Source of the DNA: Oscillospiraceae bacterium
GTDB lineage: Bacteria; Bacillota; Clostridia; Oscillospirales; Oscillospiraceae
Assembly: GCA_017542425.1 (NCBI GenBank)
Contig: JAFXXH010000007.1
Location: 1 to 64,000 of the forward strand
Direction: 5' to 3'
DNA: 64,000 bases
Part shown: one piece after another, positions 45,192 to 52,645 of the stretch
Layout: each line of letters opens with the position of its first letter
How positions within the stretch are numbered: position 1 is the first letter of the stretch
Made by a program: the position numbers and the translations under genes
The notes under the pieces: generated by a model
Seen by the model: only the letters and a program-made list of their open reading frames with translations
Told to the model about the DNA's origin: nothing
Databases searched by the model: none

Positions 45192-46526
45192 ATGAATCAG
45201 TCGATTGTTTTTTTGAAGCGGATAGACGAAGTGCGCGCAGCGCCGATCCCGGAGGCGGTGATGGCCAGGGCGCGGCGCAGTCTGCTGGATTACCTGGCCG
45301 TGACCTGCGCCGGGGCCGCGTTCCAAAAGGACAAGCTGGAGCGCTACTGGGCCTTTGCCCAGCCCGAATCGGGGCGCTTCCGGGCCATTGGCACCGGGAA
45401 GGACCTGGTTTTGAAAGAGGCCGTATTCCTGAACGGCCTGAACGGCCACGCCCTGGACTTTGACGACGGCACCAACAGCGGCATCATCCACCTGGGCAGC
45501 CCGATCTTCAGTCTGCTGATCCCCCTGGCCCAGCGCTATGACGTGGGCGTGGACGCGCTGCTTCGCGCCGCCGTAGTGGGCTATGAGGCCTCCTACACCA
45601 TGGCCGTGTCCATCCAGCCGGGCCACAAGGCTCTGGGTTATCACGCCACCGGCACCTGCGGCACCCTGGGCGCGACGCTGGCGGCGGCTTATATGCTGGA
45701 CTTTTCGGAGGAAGAGCGCTTCCAGGCCTTCGCCGCCGCCTGCGTGGCGGCCTCCGGGATGCTGAAAGTGTTGGACGACGGCAGCGAGCTGAAACCCTAC
45801 AACGTGGCGAAGACCAGCCTCCTGGCGCTGACCGCTCTCCAGTTGGCCAAAGCCGGGTTCCAGGGCCACGCCGACCCCCTGGGCGGACGGGGCTTTTTGA
45901 AGATGATGACCGGGCGGGAGGACGTGGAGCTGAAACCCGTATTGCTGAACGGGACTTACGCCATTATGAAGTCCTATACCAAGCCCTATGCCTCCTGCCG
46001 CTACACCCACCCCGCCGTGGAGGCGGCCATCCACCTGCGCGCACGGCTGCAGCCCGAAGCGGTGGAGGAGATCGACATCCGCACCTATGACCTGGCCGTC
46101 TCCGGCCACGACCACACCGAGATTCCGGGCAGCTACAGCGCCAAGATGAGCATTCCCTACGCCACGGCGGCGGGTCTGCTCTACGGCAAAGCGGGCTTGC
46201 AGGAGTTCAGCGACGAGGCGGTCCGGGGGACGGAGATCCTGGACCTGACGAAAAAAATCAGGGTGTCCGCGGACGCGGAGCTGAGCGCGGTCTTTCCCGA
46301 CGTCCAGGCCGCCGTGGTCACCATCCGCACCACGGACGGGACTTACACGGACCGGGTGGACTTCCCCAAGGGGGAGCCGGAGAACCCGCTGACGGCGGAG
46401 GAATTCCGGAGCCGTTACGACGGACTGATGGGATATGCCGGGGTGGACGAAGCCCGGCGCAGCGCGGTGTTCGACGCGGTTTATCGGGAAAATGCGAGCG
46501 TGGCGGAGCTGGCGGAACAGCTGTAA
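45192..46526 (+). CDS. MmgE/PrpD-family dehydratase/decarboxylase-like enzyme
   Basis: A 444-aa relative of 2-methylcitrate dehydratase and cis-aconitate decarboxylase. It has the active-site type segment GHALDFDDGTNSGIIHLG, YHATGTCGTLGATLAAAY and the C-terminal YASCRYTHPAVEAAI. It starts after GAGGAGGAA and is the first gene of the catabolic operon. A paralogue lies at 25255 in the glycan locus. With a lyase, a decarboxylase and a hydratase downstream, it likely dehydrates or isomerises a branched or hydroxy dicarboxylic acid; the substrate is unknown. Confidence 0.88.
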   Translation: MNQSIVFLKRIDEVRAAPIPEAVMARARRSLLDYLAVTCAGAAFQKDKLERYWAFAQPESGRFRAIGTGKDLVLKEAVFLNGLNGHALDFDDGTNSGIIHLGSPIFSLLIPLAQRYDVGVDALLRAAVVGYEASYTMAVSIQPGHKALGYHATGTCGTLGATLAAAYMLDFSEEERFQAFAAACVAASGMLKVLDDGSELKPYNVAKTSLLALTALQLAKAGFQGHADPLGGRGFLKMMTGREDVELKPVLLNGTYAIMKSYTKPYASCRYTHPAVEAAIHLRARLQPEAVEEIDIRTYDLAVSGHDHTEIPGSYSAKMSIPYATAAGLLYGKAGLQEFSDEAVRGTEILDLTKKIRVSADAELSAVFPDVQAAVVTIRTTDGTYTDRVDFPKGEPENPLTAEEFRSRYDGLMGYAGVDEARRSAVFDAVYRENASVAELAEQL

Positions 46527-46537
46527 GGAGTGACATA

Positions 46538-47518
46538 ATGAAACAAGTGAAACTGATTCTCGGCACCATGACCTTTGGCGAGTCGGTGTTTGAGCCGCAA
46601 GTGGGAGCGTTTATCCATGCTTTCCTGGATGCTGGATATGACGAGCTGGACACAGCTTATGTGTACAACGAGGGAAACTGCGAAAAGCTGCTGGGCCAGG
46701 TCCTGCCCGGCCTGGACCGCCCCTTCCGGATTGCCACGAAGGTGAACCCCCGCATCAGCGGCAGACTGGACGCGGAGGCGGCTTACCAGCAGGTGAACGA
46801 ATCCCTGGAGCGGCTGCGGCTTCCCGCAGTGGACACCGTGTTCCTGCACTTCCCCGACCCGGCCACGCCGGTGGAGTCCGTCCTGTCCGCTATGTCCGAG
46901 TTGCACGCACAGGGGAAATACCGGGAGCTGGGCCTGTCCAACTTCCCGGCCTGGATGGTGGCGGACGTGTGCCATCTCTGTGACAGGCACGGCTGGGTGA
47001 GGCCCACGGTGTTCGAGGGCGTATACAACCCGCTGACGAGAAGAGCAGAGGCAGAACTGAACGATTGCCTGAACCACTTCGGTATGCGCTTCTACGCCTA
47101 CAATCCCATGTGCGGCGGCCTGCTCACCGGGCGCTACGGCAAGTTTGAGGACGCCCCCACGGACGGCCGCTTCACCCACCGGCCCAACTACCAGGGACGC
47201 TACTGGAAAAAGAGCTTCTTTGACGCGGTGGAGGTCATCAAGGCTGCGGCGGAGCGCAACGGGATCACTTCCGTGGAGGCGACCTACCGCTGGCTGGCCT
47301 ATCACTCCGTGCTGAACGGTGATCGGGGAGACGGCATCCTGATCGGGGCGTCCAAGCTGGAGCATCTGCTTCAAAACATGGAGACGCTCAAGGCCGGACC
47401 GCTGCCGGAGGATGTGGTGGAGGCGTTTGAAACCGCCTGGACGATCACCAGGGGCGACAGCCCGGAGTATTTCACTTTATACAAAGGCAAAGGCTCTGTA
47501 GGAGGGGAAAAGAAATAA
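46538..47518 (+). CDS. Aldo/keto reductase
   Basis: A 326-aa NADPH-dependent (beta/alpha)8 oxidoreductase of the aflatoxin-aldehyde-reductase type. It begins KLILGTMTFGESV, with ELDTAYVYNEGNCEK (catalytic Asp/Tyr), IATKVNP (Lys) and VFLHFPDP (His). An aldehyde from the decarboxylase downstream is a plausible substrate. AAGGAG precedes the ATG, and its stop touches the next gene's ATG. Confidence 0.9.
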   Translation: MKQVKLILGTMTFGESVFEPQVGAFIHAFLDAGYDELDTAYVYNEGNCEKLLGQVLPGLDRPFRIATKVNPRISGRLDAEAAYQQVNESLERLRLPAVDTVFLHFPDPATPVESVLSAMSELHAQGKYRELGLSNFPAWMVADVCHLCDRHGWVRPTVFEGVYNPLTRRAEAELNDCLNHFGMRFYAYNPMCGGLLTGRYGKFEDAPTDGRFTHRPNYQGRYWKKSFFDAVEVIKAAAERNGITSVEATYRWLAYHSVLNGDRGDGILIGASKLEHLLQNMETLKAGPLPEDVVEAFETAWTITRGDSPEYFTLYKGKGSVGGEKK

Positions 47519-48649
47519 ATGCTCAATCAGGAGAAGGTATTTGAAGTTTTGGAACAGCACGGCGTCCGCTATTTCACCGGCGTGCCGGACAGCTACCTGA
47601 ACGGCTTCTGCAACTACGCCCTGGCCAACTGCGGGGACCGGAACGTGATCGCGGCCAACGAGGGCAACGCCGTGGCCATCGCAGCCGGACATTATCTCGC
47701 CAGCAGGGAGATCCCCCTGGTTTACATGCAAAACAGTGGGGAGGGGAACGCCGTCAATCCGCTGGCCAGTCTGGTGGACCGGGAGGTGTACGCCGTCCCG
47801 ATGCTGCTGCTCATCGGCTGGCGGGGGCAGGGGAACTCAGAGCCCAACCACCCCCAGCATACGCGCCAGGGGGAGATCACCGCGACTCTGCTGGAGCTCT
47901 TGCACATCCCCTACACCGTCCTGACGGACGACGACGCGCACTTTGCCGGGACCGTCGCCAAAGCGGTGCAATACTGCCGGGAGACGCGGGGCGTCTACGC
48001 CCTCATCGCGCCCAAAGGCGTCATGGCCGACCCGGACAAGCCCAACAACGTGGACGACAGCTATCCCATGAGCCGGGAGGAGGCCATGGAGGTCATTCTC
48101 GACCATATGCCGGAGGACACGGTCTACAGCGCCACAACGGGGCGGGCCACCCGGGAGCTGTTCTTCCTGCGGGAGCGGCGGGGTGAGACGAAAGCCCATG
48201 ACTTCCTGAACGTGGGCAGCATGGGCCACGCCAGTTCCGTGGCCCTGGGTATGGCGCTGGCCCAGCCGGAGCGCCATGTGGTGGCCCTGGACGGGGACAG
48301 CGCCGCCATGATGCACCTGGGGGCCATGACGATGGTCTCCAAGGTCTCAGCGCCCCGCTTCCTCCATGTGGTGCTGAACAACGGCGCGCACGAATCCGTC
48401 GGCGGCCAGCCCTCCGCCGGGCATCTGGTGGACTTCACCAAAGTCGCGGAGGCCTGCGGCTATGCCACCGTGGGCCACGCCGTGACCACGGAAGCGGAGC
48501 TGGTGGAAGCTCTGGACGCCCTTCGGGATTGCGGCCGCGCCGCCTTCCTGGACGTGCGCATCCACAAGGGCCTGAAAAGCAAGCTCCCGCCCATCGTCTT
48601 CGACCACAGAGCGGCCATCGACGCGCTGATCGAAGACCTGAACGGCTGA
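47519..48649 (+). CDS. TPP-dependent phosphonopyruvate/sulfopyruvate-type decarboxylase
   Basis: A 376-aa single-chain TPP enzyme like phosphonopyruvate decarboxylase: FTGVPDSYLNGFCNY, the TPP-activating Glu in AANEGNAVAIAAG, MQNSGEGNAVNPL, and a cofactor motif with VALDGDSAAMMHLGAM ending LNN. Such enzymes turn a 3-substituted pyruvate into an aldehyde and CO2. No PEP mutase is seen here, so phosphonate synthesis is not supported. With the reductase before it, an aldehyde-to-alcohol branch is likely. Confidence 0.85.
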   Translation: MLNQEKVFEVLEQHGVRYFTGVPDSYLNGFCNYALANCGDRNVIAANEGNAVAIAAGHYLASREIPLVYMQNSGEGNAVNPLASLVDREVYAVPMLLLIGWRGQGNSEPNHPQHTRQGEITATLLELLHIPYTVLTDDDAHFAGTVAKAVQYCRETRGVYALIAPKGVMADPDKPNNVDDSYPMSREEAMEVILDHMPEDTVYSATTGRATRELFFLRERRGETKAHDFLNVGSMGHASSVALGMALAQPERHVVALDGDSAAMMHLGAMTMVSKVSAPRFLHVVLNNGAHESVGGQPSAGHLVDFTKVAEACGYATVGHAVTTEAELVEALDALRDCGRAAFLDVRIHKGLKSKLPPIVFDHRAAIDALIEDLNG

Positions 48650-48707
48650 TTTTCTGAACACAAAGCATATCAATGTGCCACAGCGTGGCGGAAAGGATTA
48701 CAAAAAT

Positions 48708-49610
48708 ATGAACAGCATGGAACAGACCAGAGCATTTCTGCGCTCCATCGGTCAGCCCGGCGGAGACGCCTACGACCTGCCTACCTCCGAAAAGCGCTTC
48801 CGCGACGGCGGCCAGTACCGCTTTGAAGTGCCCGGCATCCAGGGCCCCAAGGTCATGAAGGCCCTGTTGGAGGCCATGGACAGCTACGGCCTCTACCTCC
48901 ACCGGGTCACCCAGACCCAGGGTATCATGCGCCTGACCGACGAGGAGATCGCCAAAATGGTGGATCTGGCCCACCAGTGGCAGACCGACCTGATCCTTGC
49001 CATCGGCCCCCGGGCCACCACCGACACCTCCGCCTCCGTCCACACGGAGGAGGGCGTCCGCATGGGCTATCGCCTCCGGGGCCAGGAGCAGATCGTCCGC
49101 GCCATCGAGGACGTGAAGCGCGCCGCCCGTCTGGGCTGCCGGGGCTTCCTGGTCTATGACGAGGGCAGCCTCTGGATTCTGAACGAGATGCGCAAGGCCG
49201 GGGAGATCCCCGAAGATTGCCACTTCAAGATCTCCGCCCACGCGGGCCACGGGAATCCCTGCTCGGCCAAGCTGCTGGAGCTGATCGGCGCGGACTCCGT
49301 GAACCCGGTGCGCGACATCCAGCTTCAGATGATGGCGGCCATGCGGCAGGCCATTGACATCCCCCTGGACCTCCACACGGAGAACCCCAAGTCCACCGGA
49401 GGCTTCATCCGCCACTATGAGGTGCCGGAGATGATCCGCGTGGCGGCCCCCATCTACCTGAAGACCGGCGGCTCCGTGGCGGCCACCCACAGCTGGGACA
49501 GCACCGAGGACGACGCCCGCAAGCGCGCCAAGCAGTGCAGCCTGGTCAAGCGCATGATCGACGAATACTACCCCGAGGCTGTCTGGTCTCCCAAGGGCAG
49601 CCTGATCTGA
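48708..49610 (+). CDS. TIM-barrel protein, U32-peptidase-like, function unknown
   Basis: A 300-aa protein with alternating strands and helices of a TIM barrel: GIMRLTDEEIAKMVDLAH, LILAIGPRATTDTSAS, GCRGFLVYDEGSLWIL, HFKISAHAGHGNP and IPLDLHTENPKSTGG. The His/Glu/Asp-rich strand ends look like a metal or acid-binding site. Similarity to U32 peptidases is only in general layout and is uncertain. ATG at 48708 follows GAAAGGA. Conserved operon position suggests a lyase or isomerase step. Confidence 0.6.
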   Translation: MNSMEQTRAFLRSIGQPGGDAYDLPTSEKRFRDGGQYRFEVPGIQGPKVMKALLEAMDSYGLYLHRVTQTQGIMRLTDEEIAKMVDLAHQWQTDLILAIGPRATTDTSASVHTEEGVRMGYRLRGQEQIVRAIEDVKRAARLGCRGFLVYDEGSLWILNEMRKAGEIPEDCHFKISAHAGHGNPCSAKLLELIGADSVNPVRDIQLQMMAAMRQAIDIPLDLHTENPKSTGGFIRHYEVPEMIRVAAPIYLKTGGSVAATHSWDSTEDDARKRAKQCSLVKRMIDEYYPEAVWSPKGSLI

Positions 49611-49635
49611 GAACAGGGAAAGGAAGGAAACGCCG

Positions 49636-50781
49636 ATGAGACACCATATGTATAACCCCGACTTCAAATTTGTGGTGGAGCCGGAGCATTTCAACAAGTA
49701 CACGGACCGTGAGCTGCTGCAATACTGCCTGGGCGCTACCATGTACATGCCTGGATATAAGGACTTTACCCCGAAGATCCTGGATCATTCCATGCCCGCC
49801 CTGACCACCATGGTCCTGTGCTTTGAGGACGCCTGCCCGGAGGAAAAGGTGCCGGAGGCCATGGAGAACGTCCATCACCTGCTCTCCACCGTCACCGAGG
49901 CGGTGGACAGCGGCACGCTGGACCCCGACCACGTTCCCCTGATCTTCGTGCGCATCCGCAATCTGGAGCAGTTCAAAGCGTTTGGCGAGAAGCTGACGAA
50001 GCAGGAGGTCCGCTCCCTCTGCGGCGTCAACTTCCCCAAGTTCAACGCGGAGAACGGCTATGAATACTACGCCTATCTGCGGGATCTGAACAATCGTTTC
50101 GGCGAGATTCTGTACGGTATGCCCATCATCGAGGATCCGGAGGTGGCCTACAAGGAGAGCCGTATGACCCAGCTCCTGGGCATCAAGAAGATCCTTGACA
50201 AATACAAGGATCTGGTGCTCCAGGTGCGCGTAGGCGGCACGGATTTTTCCAGCGTCTTCGGCGTGCGCCGGGGCGTAGACTACAGCCTCTATGACATTAT
50301 GACCGTCCGCGAGTGCCTGAGCGATATCATCAACGTCTGCGGACGGAACAACGACTATGTGATCTCCGGTCCCGTGTGGGAGTATTTCCGTGCGCCGAAG
50401 GAGCTGATGTTCGAGGAACTCCAGCACTACGGCATCGAGGACTATCTGATGCGCCGTCAGCCCCTGGTGAACGGCGAGATCGACGGCCTGTTGCGGGAAG
50501 TGCTGCTGGACAAGGCCAACGGCTTTGTCGGGCGCACGGTCATCCACCCCACCCATGTGAAGTTCGTCAACGCTCTGATGGCCGTGACGCGGGAGGAGTA
50601 CGACGACGCCTGCCTGATCCTGGGCACCGGCGGCGGCGTGGTGAAGGGCTCCGGCGGCAACAAGATGAACGAGATCAAGCCCCATCTCAACTGGGCCAAA
50701 AAGGTCTACAACCGGGCGAGAGCCTACGGCGTCATCAAAAACGAGAGCGGGTTTGTCAAGCTGTTCGCGGTGAACGAGTGA
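49636..50781 (+). CDS. HpcH/HpaI/CitE-type C-C bond lyase (TIM barrel)
   Basis: A 381-aa member of the citrate-lyase-beta-like lyases. VPLIFVRIRNLEQF, EDPEVAYKESR and VLQVRVGGTDFSSVFGVRR are typical, followed by NDYVISGPVWEYF and GRTVIHPTHVKFVNALM. It would cleave or form a carbon-carbon bond of a hydroxy-acid (malyl- or citramalyl-type). AAAGGAAGG precedes the ATG. A 38-bp hairpin region follows the stop. Confidence 0.82.
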   Translation: MRHHMYNPDFKFVVEPEHFNKYTDRELLQYCLGATMYMPGYKDFTPKILDHSMPALTTMVLCFEDACPEEKVPEAMENVHHLLSTVTEAVDSGTLDPDHVPLIFVRIRNLEQFKAFGEKLTKQEVRSLCGVNFPKFNAENGYEYYAYLRDLNNRFGEILYGMPIIEDPEVAYKESRMTQLLGIKKILDKYKDLVLQVRVGGTDFSSVFGVRRGVDYSLYDIMTVRECLSDIINVCGRNNDYVISGPVWEYFRAPKELMFEELQHYGIEDYLMRRQPLVNGEIDGLLREVLLDKANGFVGRTVIHPTHVKFVNALMAVTREEYDDACLILGTGGGVVKGSGGNKMNEIKPHLNWAKKVYNRARAYGVIKNESGFVKLFAVNE

Positions 50782-50787
50782 AAAACG

Positions 50788-50825
50788 CGCCCCTCCCCAC
50801 GCCTGGACAGGCGTGGGGAGGGGCG
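50788..50825 (+). repeat. Strong intercistronic hairpin
   Basis: Perfect 17-bp inverted repeat (50788-50804 and 50809-50825) around a GGAC tetraloop, just after the lyase stop. There is no T-run, so it is more likely an mRNA stabiliser or processing site than a terminator. Confidence 0.7.
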
Positions 50826-50845
50826 ACGGGAAAAGAGGGACGGAA

Positions 50846-51355
50846 ATGATTCAACTGCAAACACCCATCAGCGAGGAGACTGCGGCGGCGCTCCGGGTGG
50901 GCGATACCGTGGAGATCAGCGGCTATATCCTCTGCGGGCGCGACGCGGTGCTGCCGAAGCTGCTGAAGATGATCGAGGACGGCACAGTGGGCGAGCTGGG
51001 CGTGGACCTGCACGGCCAGGTGATCTTCCACACGGCCGTCAGCCCCGCCGGGGTTGGGCCAACCAGCTCCAACAAGCTGGAGATTGAGAGCAGCATCGCG
51101 CCGCTGAGCGCAGCCGGGATCAAGCTGCATCTGGGCAAGGGCGAGCTGCATCGGGAGACAATCCAGGCGCTGGAACAGCACAATGCCGTGTATGCGGTGA
51201 TTCCCCCGGTGACGGCGCTGCTGGGCGCAAAGACCACAGAGCAGCGGGTCCTGGCCTTCCCGGAACTGGGCATGGAGGCGCTGCACCTCATCAAAGTGGA
51301 CAAATACCCGGCCATCATCGGCGCGGCGCAGGGGAGGAGCATCTATGACAAGTGA
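50846..51355 (+). CDS. Class I fumarase/tartrate dehydratase, beta-type (C-terminal) subunit
   Basis: A 169-aa protein matching the C-terminal domain of class I fumarases and TtdB: LRVGDTVEISGYILCGRDAVLPKLL, FHTAVSPAG, TSSNKLEIESSIAPLSAAGI and AVIPPVTALLGAKTTE. It provides the substrate-binding half next to the FeS subunit. The order is beta before alpha, opposite to the usual arrangement. It overlaps the alpha gene by 11 nt. Start 50846 follows AAGAGGGA. Confidence 0.88.
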   Translation: MIQLQTPISEETAAALRVGDTVEISGYILCGRDAVLPKLLKMIEDGTVGELGVDLHGQVIFHTAVSPAGVGPTSSNKLEIESSIAPLSAAGIKLHLGKGELHRETIQALEQHNAVYAVIPPVTALLGAKTTEQRVLAFPELGMEALHLIKVDKYPAIIGAAQGRSIYDK

Positions 51356-52193
51356 TCTGATCTCTCTCGTCCGGGACACACTGGTGGAGGCAGGTTCCAC
51401 CTTCCGGGCGGACAAAAAAGAGGCCTATCGCCGCGCCATTGCGGCGGAGACCAATGAAAAGGCCAAATGGGTGCTGCAAACGGTGTTGGACAACGCCGAG
51501 GCCGCCGAGGCCAACTGCAGTCCCCTCTGCGACGACAGCGGCATCCCCCACCTGGTCCTGGAGGTGGGCCCGGACCGCGCCGTGACCGGGCGGATGCTGG
51601 ACGAGATTCGGGAGGGCGTGCGCCAGGGCCTCCGCAAGCTCCCCGGCCGCCCCATGGGGATTCTGGGGGACGACAGCCACCGCATTGACCAGAGCGGCGG
51701 CCTGGACCCGGACAGCGCCGGGGTGGAGCCCGCGCCCATCCTGCTGCGCCGCTGTGCGGACGACGTGATCCGCCTCCACATCCTGATGTTCGGCGGCGGT
51801 CCGGCCATTCGGGCCAAGACCTATCGCGTCTTCCACAAACATAACACCCAGGTGGTACTGGATGAGATCGTCAACTGGGCCAGGGAGGGCGTGGCGCAGT
51901 TGGGCTGCTCCCCCTGCACACTGGCCGTGGGCATCGGTCGCTCTCACTACGAGGCCACCAGCATGATGCTCCAGGCCCAGGTGGATGGGCGCTATGACCG
52001 CCAATCCGAGATGGAGCGGGAGATCACCCGCCGCGTCAACGAAGCGGACATCGGCCCCCTGGGTCTGGGCGGCAGCACCAGCGTCCTGGCCACCTTCCTG
52101 AAGGTCGGCCCCCAGAGAGCCAGCGGCGTCCGCATCGTCTGCGTCCGCCCCACCTGCTGCTTTGAACCCCGGATCGCAACGGTGGAACTGTAA
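51345..52193 (+). CDS. Class I fumarase/tartrate dehydratase, alpha-type (FeS) subunit
   Basis: A 282-aa subunit carrying the [4Fe-4S] cysteines of class I hydro-lyases: ANCSPLCDDSGIPHL in the first third and LGCSPCTLAVGIGRSHYEA in the last third. It ends with a PTCCFEPR segment that could offer extra cysteines. The motifs differ from standard FumA/TtdA (usually CQDTG and GGPPCPP), so the substrate may not be fumarate or tartrate. Last gene of the operon. Confidence 0.85.
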   Translation: MTSDLISLVRDTLVEAGSTFRADKKEAYRRAIAAETNEKAKWVLQTVLDNAEAAEANCSPLCDDSGIPHLVLEVGPDRAVTGRMLDEIREGVRQGLRKLPGRPMGILGDDSHRIDQSGGLDPDSAGVEPAPILLRRCADDVIRLHILMFGGGPAIRAKTYRVFHKHNTQVVLDEIVNWAREGVAQLGCSPCTLAVGIGRSHYEATSMMLQAQVDGRYDRQSEMEREITRRVNEADIGPLGLGGSTSVLATFLKVGPQRASGVRIVCVRPTCCFEPRIATVEL

Positions 52194-52230
52194 GGCTCTA
52201 TGTCAATCATTGGAGTAGAGCAAAAAGAAG

Positions 52231-52284
52231 ACCTCAGAGACCCGTGAGGATGTGGCGCGCCACATCCTCACGGGTCTCTGAGGT
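52231..52284. repeat. 54-bp perfect palindrome
   Basis: Two 27-nt arms (52231-52257 and 52258-52284) are exact reverse complements with no spacer, centred on GGCG|CGCC. On the minus strand it is followed by CTTCTTTTTG, so it could terminate leftward transcripts. On the plus strand no T-run follows. It sits 37 bp past the end of the catabolic operon, on the outer edge of the defence-like module. Confidence 0.9.
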
Positions 52285-52317
52285 TGAGTGTAAGCACGCA
52301 ACAACCACCTAATTGCA

Positions 52318-52563
52318 AAAGCCGGCACCTGCAGGTATCCGAGACCGCAGGGGGACAACGAAAAGCACTTTGGCCTGCGGGTGGACGGGGAGATTCTGGC
52401 GAAATTCCGCTATGTCTGCGGCGACGAAGGGCGCTCCGCCAACAGCCAGATCATTCAGCTGATGCTGAAATACATCGCGGACTATGAGCGGGAGCATGGG
52501 AAGATCGACGGGAAGGAACTGCAATGCGCCGCCTGCGCGGACAGGCGCGGAACAGGGGGAATC
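52318..52563 (+). pseudogene. 5'-truncated Arc-like ribbon-helix-helix protein
   Basis: The frame reads EKHFGLRVDGEILAKFRYV, then GRSANSQIIQLMLKYIADYE, then EHGKI. This is an Arc/MetJ-type DNA-binding fold common in clostridial accessory DNA. A stop lies at 52291, and no ATG, GTG or TTG occurs in frame before the conserved FGLRVDG strand. The first in-frame candidate, GTG at 52381, would remove half the DNA-binding strand. It is therefore a relic. Confidence 0.6.
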
Positions 52564-52579
52564 CATCCAACTGGACAAA

Positions 52580-52627
52580 GCAACAGGGAAGCCCCTGGCA
52601 CGGCGCTGCCGCAGGCTTCCCTGTTGC
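52580..52627. terminator. Hairpin terminator between convergent units
   Basis: Perfect 14-bp arms GCAACAGGGAAGCC (52580-52593) and GGCTTCCCTGTTGC (52614-52627). The plus side is followed by GTTTTA and the minus side by TTTGTCC. It lies 19 bp after the stop of the minus-strand receiver gene and can end its transcript. Confidence 0.75.
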
Positions 52628-52645
52628 GTTTTATGCGAAAACAAT

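Noticed and set aside
47519-48649. Phosphonate biosynthesis cluster suggested by the phosphonopyruvate-decarboxylase-like gene
   Set aside because: No PEP mutase or phosphonate tailoring genes lie nearby; the surrounding genes look catabolic.
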